A stretch of DNA of 64,000 nucleotides from an uncultured SAR86 cluster bacterium (GTDB lineage: Bacteria; Pseudomonadota; Gammaproteobacteria; Magnimaribacterales; D2472), in contig CAJIYI010000001.1 of NCBI GenBank assembly GCA_905181595.1, positions 1,021,938 to 1,085,937 on the forward strand, given 5' to 3'. Shown here piece by piece: positions 30,322-43,615 of this stretch (position 1 is its first letter; every line of letters begins with the position of its first letter). The position numbers were made by a program, and so were the translations under genes. Below the pieces are notes generated by a model that saw only the letters and a list, made by a program, of their open reading frames with translations, was not told the origin of the DNA and made no database searches.

Positions 30322-32154
30322 ATGCCGATACATCATAGCGTTTTTAACAATCCATTTGAAACTAAACGGCAAGAGATCGATTGGATTGATGGTTTGCCAT
30401 ACTCTCCTAGCTATGACGATAGATTTTTTCAAGCCGATGCAATTAAAGAAATTAAAGATGTTTTTATAACTCCCAATAATCTTGAGGATCGATTCAAAGA
30501 ATCTGAAAAACTTAGCATTGGGGAATTGGGCTTTGGATTTGGTTTAAATTTTTTTGTCACTGCAATGATTTGGAATCAATCTAAATGCAAGTCCTCTTCT
30601 GAAGTCTTAAATTATGTTTCCATCGAAGAGGCCTTGCCGTCGAAAGAAGAAATCTCTAAAGTGCTGAAGAATTTTCCAGAACTTTGTGAAATTGGTAACT
30701 ATTTTTTAAGTCAATATTTACCCATACACAATGACATGCAAAGAATAGAGTTACCTGAATTAAATATTCGGCTCACACTTATTCAAAATAATGCAGAACT
30801 TGCTTTGCAGAACCTTCTGGGATTTTCAAACAACCTAATAGATGCCTGGTATTTAGATGGGTTTGATCCAGCGAAGAATCAGGCTATGTGGAATAGCTCA
30901 GTTAGCCAGCTTGTTGCTTTATTATCTTCGAATCAGGCAACCTTTGGGACTTTTACATCAGCGGGATTCGTAAAAAGAAACTTCACAAAATTTGGTTACG
31001 ACGTCTCTAAGGTTAAGGGGTTTGGCAATAAAAGACATAAACTCATTGGAAAAATTTTACCTAGAAAGCATGCTCAAAACTCCTCTTCTAGTGCACTATT
31101 AAAGATTGCCATAATCGGCTCAGGCATTGCTGGCAGTAGCGCCGCTCATGCTGCTGCGAATCATGGAATGCAAGTCGATGTATATGAGTATGGCCAAGAA
31201 GCTGCATGCGGCACTTCAAGCAATCCAGTTGCAGCCATGTATCCTAGATTTTCTGCAAACAATAGTTCCTATGCTCACTTGATTGCTCAAAGCTACTTTT
31301 TTGCCGATCGTCTTTACTCGAAATTTCAAAATGAATACAAAAGAACTGGGCTGCTTTTCTCGCATTTTAATGAATACCAAGAAGATTGGCTGCAACAAAT
31401 GATAGAGCTAGATAGAAAGGATATTTTTCAACAGTTCACTGAGGCTGAAATGAAAAAAGAATTTAAATTAGAATCTAAGGGCTTAAAAGTTTTGCAAGGT
31501 GGGTATCTTTTTCCTCAAGCACTTTGCCAAGCTTTGCTTAGACATGAAAAGATTAAAATTTATACAGAGCATTGCTTTGAAAATACCTATGAAAATAATT
31601 CCAAAATATCTTTAAATTTTTTAAATCAAAAAAATAATAATCAATACGATGCAGTTGTAATTGCAAGCGGCGCAGGATTATTGAATGTAATGCCGAGTTT
31701 AAAAATTTCAAAGGGTCAGCTTGTAGGTTTAAAAAATAGTCGAGATATTGCTTGTTCACTTCCAATTAATTCCGAGGGATATATCTTGCCCTCTATTGAT
31801 GGCGTGACATGGATTGGCTCCACTCATCAAAAAGATTTTCAAGATCTTCTCCCCTCTTCTGAAGCAACCAATGATTTAATTTCACGAACAGAGAGAAATT
31901 TTAAAGTTAATTTAGGGTCTGTTGATGGGGCATTAACGGAGGCGCGACTCAGGCTAGGTAGCAAAGACAGACTGCCCATTGCAGGTAAAATATCTAATGA
32001 TCAAAATATCTATGCTATCGGCGCTTTGGGCAGTCGTGGATTTAGCTTAGCACCATTGATGGGAGAGCTCATCGCCTCTCAAATAAGTCAGTCCCCAAAC
32101 CCGGTTTCTACTGGAATTGCCTTATCAATCGATCCAATGAGATTTATAGATTAA
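30322..32154 (+). CDS. mnmC: Bifunctional tRNA mnm5s2U methyltransferase/FAD oxidoreductase
   Basis: N-terminal methyltransferase (LGFGFGLNFFVT, WYLDGFDPAKNQAMW), C-terminal FAD domain (IAIIGSGIAGSSAAHAAA). Confidence 0.92.
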   Translation: MPIHHSVFNNPFETKRQEIDWIDGLPYSPSYDDRFFQADAIKEIKDVFITPNNLEDRFKESEKLSIGELGFGFGLNFFVTAMIWNQSKCKSSSEVLNYVSIEEALPSKEEISKVLKNFPELCEIGNYFLSQYLPIHNDMQRIELPELNIRLTLIQNNAELALQNLLGFSNNLIDAWYLDGFDPAKNQAMWNSSVSQLVALLSSNQATFGTFTSAGFVKRNFTKFGYDVSKVKGFGNKRHKLIGKILPRKHAQNSSSSALLKIAIIGSGIAGSSAAHAAANHGMQVDVYEYGQEAACGTSSNPVAAMYPRFSANNSSYAHLIAQSYFFADRLYSKFQNEYKRTGLLFSHFNEYQEDWLQQMIELDRKDIFQQFTEAEMKKEFKLESKGLKVLQGGYLFPQALCQALLRHEKIKIYTEHCFENTYENNSKISLNFLNQKNNNQYDAVVIASGAGLLNVMPSLKISKGQLVGLKNSRDIACSLPINSEGYILPSIDGVTWIGSTHQKDFQDLLPSSEATNDLISRTERNFKVNLGSVDGALTEARLRLGSKDRLPIAGKISNDQNIYAIGALGSRGFSLAPLMGELIASQISQSPNPVSTGIALSIDPMRFID

Positions 32155-32701
32155 CCAGAAGATTTTCTATCAATAACTCTGCTGAAGGCATATCTACTGG
32201 AGCAAAACTTGATCCCTTTCTCCATTTTGTTAAACCAGTCCATAAAGTTTTATCTTGATCAACATCTTTGATAGAGATTCGTAAATAAAACTCGGGTACG
32301 GTATTAATGCGGTCAGTGTCATATAAGTATGATCTATGAATTGGATAGCCGTAGTAACGGAAATCATCAACTTTAATTTTATCTTTACTATCAACACTAA
32401 GCTCAATAATAATTGGGGCATCTAAAGAAGATTGATGTCCGGTACCCTCAAGATAGTTTGTAACTGCCTCACCCAGATTTTCGATCAAAATAGGGTCCAT
32501 CTCAACTGGTAAATTATCCCGATTTAAAGATACTGAAAATTTAGTCTCGCCTTCAAGTTGAAAATTATCTCTGCTGTTTAATTCTATAAATGGTGAAGAA
32601 GTACAGGCCGAAAAGAAAAATAATATACCGGCAATAAATGGATACATTTTATATGTCATTTGTAATAGTAATCTGTTGTTAATATGTCTAATATAATGCA
32701 T
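32144..32701 (-). CDS. Putative lipoprotein of unknown function
   Basis: Signal/lipobox FFSACTSS, 185 aa. Confidence 0.5.
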   Translation of the reverse strand: MHYIRHINNRLLLQMTYKMYPFIAGILFFFSACTSSPFIELNSRDNFQLEGETKFSVSLNRDNLPVEMDPILIENLGEAVTNYLEGTGHQSSLDAPIIIELSVDSKDKIKVDDFRYYGYPIHRSYLYDTDRINTVPEFYLRISIKDVDQDKTLWTGLTKWRKGSSFAPVDMPSAELLIENLLVNL

Positions 32702-32720
32702 TTACTTTCCATGAAAAGCT

Positions 32721-35561
32721 ATGTTTGAATTAAAAGAATCCAAAGAAATTGAATTACTAAATGTGAATGCACAGATTTATCAGCATTCTAAATTTAATAC
32801 TCAACACATTCATTTAGATTCTCCTAATGATGAGAAAGTATTTATGGTTGCATTTCGCACCATCCCAGAAGATTCGACTGGCGTAGCCCATATTTTGGAA
32901 CATACCTCTTTGTGCGGTTCTGAGAAATATCCAGTTCGCGATCCTTTCTTTATGATGATCAGGAGATCATTAAATTCATTTATGAATGCTTTTACCTCAA
33001 GTGATTGGACGGCTTATCCATTTGCGACTCAAAATAATAAAGATTTTCAGAATTTACTTGATGTTTATGTAGATTCAGCTTTCTTTCCTAAATTAGATCC
33101 ATTGGATTTCTCTCAGGAAGGCCACAGATTAGAGCTTGACTCCAATCAAAATCTTGAGATAAAGGGTGTGGTTTTCAATGAGATGAAAGGTGCTATGAGC
33201 TCGCCAACAGACCAATTATGGCACGGGATGTCAAAACATCTTTTTGAAGAAACTACCTATCATCACAATAGCGGTGGAGATCCAGAAAAGATTATTGATT
33301 TAACGCATGAGGATTTAGTTGCTTTCCATCAAAAACACTATCATCCAAGTAATGCAACTTTTTTTACATTTGGTAATGTTGTAATTGATGAAATTCATGA
33401 TCATTTAGAACGGAATGTATTTGAGAAATTTACTCCAGCTTCGCAAAAGCTAATTATTCAACCCGCTAAAATATTTACAGCTCCAGTGAGTGCTCAAGGC
33501 ACCTATCAACCCCTACCAGGCGATGAAGATAATCATCATGTAGTTATAAGCTGGCTGATCGGAAACAGTCATGAGCCACTAAATTTATTAGAAAAGTATT
33601 TTATGTCAAATATTTTGCTTGATAATTCATCCTCCCCTTTAAGAAAAGCTTTAGAGCAGAGCGATCTTGGGAAATCCCCTTCCCCATTTCTTGGCATTGA
33701 GCCGAGCAATAAAGAAATTGTCTTTATGGCAGGTTTAGAAGGCGTTGCTGCTGATCAAGCAAAAAATGTTGAAGAATTGATTCTTTCAACGCTGCAGGAT
33801 TTAGTCAAAAATGGTGTTCCCAAAGAATTAATTTCTTCTGCACTGCATCAGCTTGAAATTGGTCAAAGAGAGATATCTGGTGGCGGAATGCCATACGGGT
33901 TGCAATTAATGCTTGGATGCATGAATGCATGTATTCATTATGATAATCCAATATCGATGCTAGATTTAGATGAAAACTTTACCAAGCTCAAAGAAAAAAT
34001 TAGCAAAGAAGGTTACATAGAAGGCCTAATTGAATCTGCTTTGCTTACGAACTCTCATCGATTAACTTACGAGCTGAAGCCGGATTCAAGATTTAATGAC
34101 AACCTTGAGGAGTATTTCTCTTCTACACTAAAAGAAAAGGAAGAAACTCTTACAGATTTAGATAAAAATAAGATTAATAAGCTTGCTGATGATCTAAAAG
34201 CGAGACAAGAGGCAGATGATGATGCCAGCCTTCTTCCAAAGGTCACCATAGAAGATATTCCTCTTAAAAGAGAGTATTCACAATCAAATGCATTAGTTGG
34301 CAACAGATCAATTTATGAAGTTGGAACAAATGGGCTGGTTTATTCAGATTTTCTGTTTCCGTGCAGTAGCTTAACTAATGAAGAATTATTATTTTCATCT
34401 TTATATACATTTATTATTACTGAAGTTGGTATCCAAGATAAATCATATGAAGAAATTCAAGCTCACCAATCAAAAATCAGTGGCGGTATAAGCGCAGCAA
34501 TAAAACTTCAAACCAAAGAATCTTCAGAGCCAGGAACATTATTTTTGAGCATTGCCTCAAAATGTCTCGAAGAAAATTTTAATGCCATGGAAGAGTTGAT
34601 ATTCAATACCATAAAATCTGTGAGATTCGATGAAGAGAAGAGAGTATTAGATTTATTGAATATCTTTGTTGCTAGAAATGATGAATCATTGAATCAAAAT
34701 GGTCATTATCTGGCAATGAATTCAGCAGCCAGCTCATTAAATACTTTAGCAACTACTTCTTTTCATCTATCGGGCTTACAGATGATTCACCGCACCAAAG
34801 AATTAATTTCAAAGATTCAGCTAGACGGAGATGCCAGCTATATTATTAATATTCTTCAAAATATTCATGGCAAAGTCTCTAGCAAACCACACAAAATTTT
34901 TACTGCTTGCTCAAAAGATGCCTTAAAAAATAAATTAGAAGAGTTTGAAGCATCTCAATCGAAGCAAGAACAGCAGTTGATTGATGCGACTAAGTCTCAA
35001 ATAGCTTGGATCACAGGCTCTCAAGTCTGCTACTGCGCTCAAGCTTTTGCAGGGGTGGCAAGAGAGCACCCTGATTCTGCAGCTTTGTCTGTCCTAGCAA
35101 CCGTTTTAAGAAATGGATTCCTTCATACTGCAATTAGAGAAAAAGGTGGTGCCTATGGTGCTGGTGCCTCAAATGATAATGCTACTAATACATTTAAATT
35201 ATTTTCATATCGAGATCCTAAATGCAAAGAAACGTTTCAGGCCTTTGAAGATGCAATTTCATGGGCTAAAACCTCAATTAATGAGCAGCATTTGGAAGAA
35301 GCTATTTTGGGCGTTGTCTCTTCGATAGATAAACCGTTGTCTCCGGTTGGTGAAGCAAAAAATGATTTTAACTTCAATCTAGAGGACATCAACATAGACG
35401 ATCGCCTAGCCTTTAGACAAAGGATTATAAATTGTTCAATAGAGGATCTAGTCAGGGTAAATGAAAAATATCTTACCAAAGAGTCTAAAAGATCAATTTT
35501 GGCCGGCGAAAGTTTTAAAGATCAGGCCAAGGAATTAAAGCTAGAGATATTAGAGGTTTAG
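32721..35561 (+). CDS. M16C insulinase-family peptidase (PreP-like)
   Basis: Zinc motif HILEHTSLCGS, KGVVFNEMKGAMSSP, 946-aa length. Confidence 0.92.
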   Translation: MFELKESKEIELLNVNAQIYQHSKFNTQHIHLDSPNDEKVFMVAFRTIPEDSTGVAHILEHTSLCGSEKYPVRDPFFMMIRRSLNSFMNAFTSSDWTAYPFATQNNKDFQNLLDVYVDSAFFPKLDPLDFSQEGHRLELDSNQNLEIKGVVFNEMKGAMSSPTDQLWHGMSKHLFEETTYHHNSGGDPEKIIDLTHEDLVAFHQKHYHPSNATFFTFGNVVIDEIHDHLERNVFEKFTPASQKLIIQPAKIFTAPVSAQGTYQPLPGDEDNHHVVISWLIGNSHEPLNLLEKYFMSNILLDNSSSPLRKALEQSDLGKSPSPFLGIEPSNKEIVFMAGLEGVAADQAKNVEELILSTLQDLVKNGVPKELISSALHQLEIGQREISGGGMPYGLQLMLGCMNACIHYDNPISMLDLDENFTKLKEKISKEGYIEGLIESALLTNSHRLTYELKPDSRFNDNLEEYFSSTLKEKEETLTDLDKNKINKLADDLKARQEADDDASLLPKVTIEDIPLKREYSQSNALVGNRSIYEVGTNGLVYSDFLFPCSSLTNEELLFSSLYTFIITEVGIQDKSYEEIQAHQSKISGGISAAIKLQTKESSEPGTLFLSIASKCLEENFNAMEELIFNTIKSVRFDEEKRVLDLLNIFVARNDESLNQNGHYLAMNSAASSLNTLATTSFHLSGLQMIHRTKELISKIQLDGDASYIINILQNIHGKVSSKPHKIFTACSKDALKNKLEEFEASQSKQEQQLIDATKSQIAWITGSQVCYCAQAFAGVAREHPDSAALSVLATVLRNGFLHTAIREKGGAYGAGASNDNATNTFKLFSYRDPKCKETFQAFEDAISWAKTSINEQHLEEAILGVVSSIDKPLSPVGEAKNDFNFNLEDINIDDRLAFRQRIINCSIEDLVRVNEKYLTKESKRSILAGESFKDQAKELKLEILEV

Positions 35562-35562
35562 C

Positions 35563-38911
<3,349 letters not shown>

Positions 38912-38915
<4 letters not shown>

Positions 38916-41899
38916 GAAGCGGCTAATTTGAGCGCTTCCTTAACATCAACGGACACAACCCTTGAAACGCCTGCTTCCTGCATAGTGACACCCATTAAGT
39001 GATCGCTTTTTTCCATAGAAATCTTGTTATGAGTAATAAAAATAAATTGAACTCTATCCGACATTTCCTCAACCATGGCAACAAATCTAGTAGCATTTAA
39101 ATCATCTAATGGAGCATCAACTTCATCAAGCAAGCAAAAAGGTGCAGGGTTTAATTCAAACAAGGCAAATACTAATGATAATGCTGTCATTGCCTTTTCA
39201 CCTCCAGAGAGCTGAGAAATTGTTGCATTCTTTTTCCCAGGTGGCTGAGCTGTCAATGTAATGCCAGAATTGAGAGAATCGCCTTCGAGTAATTCTAAAG
39301 AAGCCTTTCCGCCACCAAATAATTTAGGGAAAATCTCCTGTATTTTAGAATTTACTGCATTAAAACTTTCGTCAAACTTTAATTTGGATTCTGCGTCTAT
39401 TTTCTTGATAGCGCCCTGCAGTTTTTCAAGGGCCTCATTTAAATCTTCTAGCTGAGCGTTTAGCTCTTCCATGCGCTGAGACTCCTCTGCAATTTCATCG
39501 GGTGCAGCTAAGTTAATAGCGCCAAGTGAAATAATCTTGGCTTGAACGCCTGCAAGGGACTGCTCAAGATTAGAAATATCCATACCCTTAAACTCTTCAG
39601 GGTTGATATCTCCTATGGCAATGCCTGCTCTTGTAAGTGCTTGCGAAGCATTATCAAGGTTAACCTCAAAGGTTCTGAAATCTAACTTTAAATTATTTGA
39701 CTGTTCCTCAAGAGCCCTAAGATCTAATGCAGCTATAGACTTCTTGTTCTCAGTTTCTCGAATAGACTCATCCACCTTAGATTGCTTTTGTCGAATGGTA
39801 TTTAATTCACCCTCAGCAGAGGCGCTTTTTTGAATTAAGATGGCTAGCTCTTGATCAGCTTCATTTTTTTTAAGCTCAGTTTGTTGAAGTAACTCTGTGA
39901 GGTTATTTTGCCTAGAAAGATACTCATCTGGTGCTGCCAAGTTAATGGATGAAAGGGCTGAAATGCTGCTTTGAATTTCTGCAAGAGAACTCTCTAGGTT
40001 CGCTAGATCAAGTGAAGCAAAGTCCGATGGATTGATTTCTGAAATTTTAACCTCAGCTTTTTCTAAAATAATAGATGCATTTTCTAGATTAACCTCAAAG
40101 GTTCTAAGATCTAGTTTTAAATTATTTTTCTGAGATTCCAGAGATCTTAACTCAATTGATGAGCCTGATTTCAACTCCTCAGATTTTCTGATCAACTCAT
40201 TAACTTCCGATTTCTTGCTTTTATAACTATCGAGACTCCCTTCTGATTCCACCTTCTTGGCTGAAAATAATACTAACTCTTTTTCAATCTGAGATTTCTT
40301 TTCTGCTGTTTGAAGAAGTGTTTCCTCGAGTCTATTTTGCCGCTGCAAATATTCATCAGTCATACTTTTAGATTGGTCAGAGGCAATCTTTAGGATGCTG
40401 GTAAGCGCTGCTTTTAACTCCAAGGCTTTAGACTTAATAGAATCACCATTTGAACCAAGATTGCCAAGAGATTCTAAAATGTTATCAAGCAAGTTCATTG
40501 CTTTTTCTTTAGGGCTTAAATTTTCTTGATTTGACTCTTTTTCAAGCGCAGCTTGATAGCTTGCTTTTGCTCTCTCTAAATCACTTAGTGACTGAGCTTC
40601 TAATTTCTCTAAATTTTGAAGGTTGGCTTCTTGTCTGGCAATATCAGTGCTGATTGAAGAAAAAGTACTCTGGGCTTCATCAAAACTTGCAGAAAGCGAA
40701 GCGTGATCATTTTTAATTTTCTCAATGGTTCCTTGATGTTTTTGAACCTCGTCTGATTTAAGTAGGATACTTGATTCAAGATCATTAATTTGAATTTCTA
40801 GTTTCTGCTTTTGCTCATTGGCTTGTAGGGCTTTAAGGATAGCAATATTTAGTTTAAGTTCATTTTCTTTTGGGTTTAATGTGTCGAATGATGACTCTTT
40901 CTCAATAGCCCTAGAATAACTTTCCTTAGCGGTTGCGAGGTCAGCTTTTGTTTGTGACTCTGTCTTGTTTAAATTTTGAATATTAGCTTCGTATCTAGCT
41001 ATGTCTGCTCCAATCGAATAAAAGTTTTTTTGCGCTATCTCAAAGGCCGATAAAACTGATGAGTGCTCAGTTCGAATTTGATCAATCGTTGATTGTTGAG
41101 TCTCGACCTCAGCTGACTTTACAGTAATTTGATTTGCCAAAGAGGATATCTGTGATGACAGCTTATCTTTTTGTGCCTTAGCGCTAAGACTATTTAAGAT
41201 AGATATATTTAACTTTAAATCCCTCTCTTCAACCTGAAATTTCTTATATTTTTCAGCAGCATTAGCCTGATTTTGCAGTCTATTTATCAATCGTTTAATT
41301 TCATCTCTGATGTCCAAGACTCTTGATAAATTTTCTTTTGTTTTTTTGATTCGCTGCTCTGTTTCTTTTCTTCGTTCTTTGTATTTTGAAATGCCAGCAG
41401 CTTCCTCTATAAAGGTTCTCATCTCCTCAGGTTTGGCGCTAACAATTTTGGATACCATCCCTTGCTCAATAATTGCATAACTTCTTGGCCCGAGACCTGT
41501 TCCTAAAAAAATGTCTTGAACATCTTTGCGTCTGCATGAGGTATTGTTAATAGAGTAGTTAGATTGTCCATCTCTGGTCATCAATCTCTTGATGGAAATT
41601 TCATTATATTTTGCGTATTCCCCACCTAATTTGCCCATTGAGTTATCAAATGATAATTCAATGCTGCATTGACCTGAGGGCTTTCTTAAATCTGAACCAT
41701 TGAAGATGACATCTGACATAGAGTCACCTCTTAAATTTTTAGCTGAAAGTTCGCCTAAAACCCATCTCACAGCATCAATGACATTTGATTTACCGCATCC
41801 ATTGGGACCAACAACAGCGACCATATTTGTGGGGAAAGATATCCTCGTGGGGTCCACGAAACTTTTGAATCCAGCCAGTTTAATGTGTTTGAGCTGCAT
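38912..41899 (-). CDS. smc: Chromosome segregation SMC protein, atypical (no recognisable hinge; duplicated arms)
   Basis: Walker A GPNGCGKSN, signature LSGGEKAMTALSLVFALF, Walker B CLLDEVDAPLDDLN; 995 aa. Confidence 0.93.
39500..40357 (-). repeat. Two tandem 143-aa repeats in the SMC C-terminal coiled-coil arm
   Basis: Residues 515-657 and 658-800: DEYLQRQNRLEETLLQT/DEYLSRQNNLTELLQQT, NNLKLDLRTFEVNLENAS/NNLKLDFRTFEVNLDNAS, SINLAAP/AINLAAP. Confidence 0.93.
40499..41218 (-). repeat. Two tandem 120-aa repeats in the SMC N-terminal coiled-coil arm
   Basis: Residues 228-347 and 348-467 align without gaps: LKLNISILNSL.../LKLNIAILKAL..., GADIARYEANIQNLNK/TDIARQEANLQNLEK, SYSRAIEKESSFDTLNPKENE/SYQAALEKESNQENLSPKEKA. 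Confidence 0.93.
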
Positions 41900-41925
41900 T
41901 AAATTTATCCTTTTCCCATTTTAAA

Positions 41926-42780
41926 CTATTGTTCCTTTTTTAACCATTCGTTAGCATAAATAAATACTTGTTCTTCGTTATTTTCAGAGTACTTCAAATC
42001 AAGCGTCTTAAATATATGAAACGTATTTTTTGAGCAAAAAACAACTAGTTCTAGTTGAATAATCTCCTGATATAAAAAAGCTGACGGAAGATCAAAACCT
42101 TTGACCTGTGCATCAGATTTATCAAGCAATAAGGTCTGGGAAAAATCTGGTGATAAAAAATCTTTTGCCGCGATATTAACATCTGGACCGTTTGGAATAG
42201 TAACAACAGCGGTAAGTTTTTTAGCGTTACAACTGGCTGGCTCAGCAGTAACCAATAAAAGTTTTGCATCTCCAATTAAAGGATATTTTGCATCTCTGAG
42301 ATCTGAAAGTAAGCTGTATATAGAAACTTTAAAGCTTTGATCTTGAAAGCTCGTATTTAAGATTCCTATAATGCTTTCAGAAGAATTAAAAGATTTCATA
42401 TCTAAGGATTTATAAAAAATCTCAACTCCTAGTAAAAAAGAATCTTCTGTGGAATTCATTGTCGAAATAAACTCATTTAGAGCTACATCTGAAACCTTGA
42501 GATCATCTTGAAGCATCTTATATATCTGATCAGATTGATGTGCATTTGCCCATTGACCAAACAAAGGTTTTAAAGAAGTGTGATTTAAAGAAAATGCTCC
42601 TAACAATAGAATTGTCAAAAGAAAAATAAGGGGCTTCTGAGGCGAAACTGGACTCAGCAAATAGCTAATAATAGGCAGTGAGCATAAAAATAAGACCGCT
42701 AGGAGTATCAACATTAAAGCCTTCTGTTTGATAGAAAAATTAGCATTAAAATTCCTAAAAAAATAAATGGTCCAAACCAT
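41926..42780 (-). CDS. CcmI-like cytochrome c biogenesis protein (divergent)
   Basis: Position after ccmH in the ccm operon; N-terminal TM, C-terminal region with GDAKLLLVTAEPA and GFDLPSAFLYQEI. Confidence 0.6.
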   Translation of the reverse strand: MVWTIYFFRNFNANFSIKQKALMLILLAVLFLCSLPIISYLLSPVSPQKPLIFLLTILLLGAFSLNHTSLKPLFGQWANAHQSDQIYKMLQDDLKVSDVALNEFISTMNSTEDSFLLGVEIFYKSLDMKSFNSSESIIGILNTSFQDQSFKVSIYSLLSDLRDAKYPLIGDAKLLLVTAEPASCNAKKLTAVVTIPNGPDVNIAAKDFLSPDFSQTLLLDKSDAQVKGFDLPSAFLYQEIIQLELVVFCSKNTFHIFKTLDLKYSENNEEQVFIYANEWLKKEQ

Positions 42781-43094
42781 AATAAATAATTGGCACCTTC
42801 GAATGCTGGCTTATAGTCAGAAGAGGCTCCAAACCTATCGGTGACATAAGCTTTAATTTCTTTATCTGTAGATCCAGCAAGAATTAATTCATATACCTTT
42901 TGCTTTAAATCTCTAGATACTGGCACATCAGAGCTGGCAATGCTTCCACTGGTGCATTTAGGACATCTTATTTCAGATATCAAAGAATAAAACCTTTTCT
43001 CTTCAACAGAGTTATCAAATTCATAGATCGCATCGGCTGTAAGACAGTTAGCGAAAAAAATACAGCCAAAAAGTGCTATGGCAAGTAATTTCAT
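42714..43094 (-). CDS. ccmH: Cytochrome c biogenesis protein CcmH
   Basis: RCPKC motif, YVTDRFG, C-terminal TM. Confidence 0.9.
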   Translation of the reverse strand: MKLLAIALFGCIFFANCLTADAIYEFDNSVEEKRFYSLISEIRCPKCTSGSIASSDVPVSRDLKQKVYELILAGSTDKEIKAYVTDRFGASSDYKPAFEGANYLLWFGPFIFLGILMLIFLSNRRL

Positions 43095-43615
43095 TGATTA
43101 CCCATGGTGGCTGCGTTAATTAAAGGAACAAGAGTGGATTGCCATTTTTCTTGATTAAGCTCCCCTTGAATATGGCCAATAATTTGCTGATTAAATATTA
43201 AAAAAGTTTCCGGAGCTCCGGTGACTCCTAGATCAAATGCAAGATCGCCTCTTGGATCATAAATTGAAAATATATATGGGTCTCCTCTCTTCTCAAGCCA
43301 CTGCTCAGCTTTCACCTGAGAATCTTTATAGTTTAAGCCTATGAGTGTAATTTCATTTTTCGATAGCTGCGTTAAAAAGGGATGTTCGACCAGACAAGTA
43401 ATGCACCAACTAGCCCAAACATTCAGCAAACTAATTCCATTAAATGCAGCCAAATCAATCTCACGATCTTCTAGGTCCTGAAGATCAAATTGAGGAAATT
43501 CTTTTGGCTCGAAATACACCAAAGCATCATCCTGATCAGTAACTAAAATCGTACCGTAAGTGATCAAAACTATTAATGGCAACAAAATAATTAAGGATCT
43601 ATAGATTGCACTCAT
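43091..43615 (-). CDS. ccmG: Thiol:disulfide interchange protein CcmG/DsbE
   Basis: NVWASWCITCLVEHP, GVTGAPETFLI. Confidence 0.9.
   Translation of the reverse strand: MSAIYRSLIILLPLIVLITYGTILVTDQDDALVYFEPKEFPQFDLQDLEDREIDLAAFNGISLLNVWASWCITCLVEHPFLTQLSKNEITLIGLNYKDSQVKAEQWLEKRGDPYIFSIYDPRGDLAFDLGVTGAPETFLIFNQQIIGHIQGELNQEKWQSTLVPLINAATMGNQ

Noticed and set aside
39000-41900. Possibility that the SMC repeats are an assembly duplication
   Set aside because: The copies are diverged at protein and nucleotide level while staying in frame, so they are old duplications, not duplicated reads.
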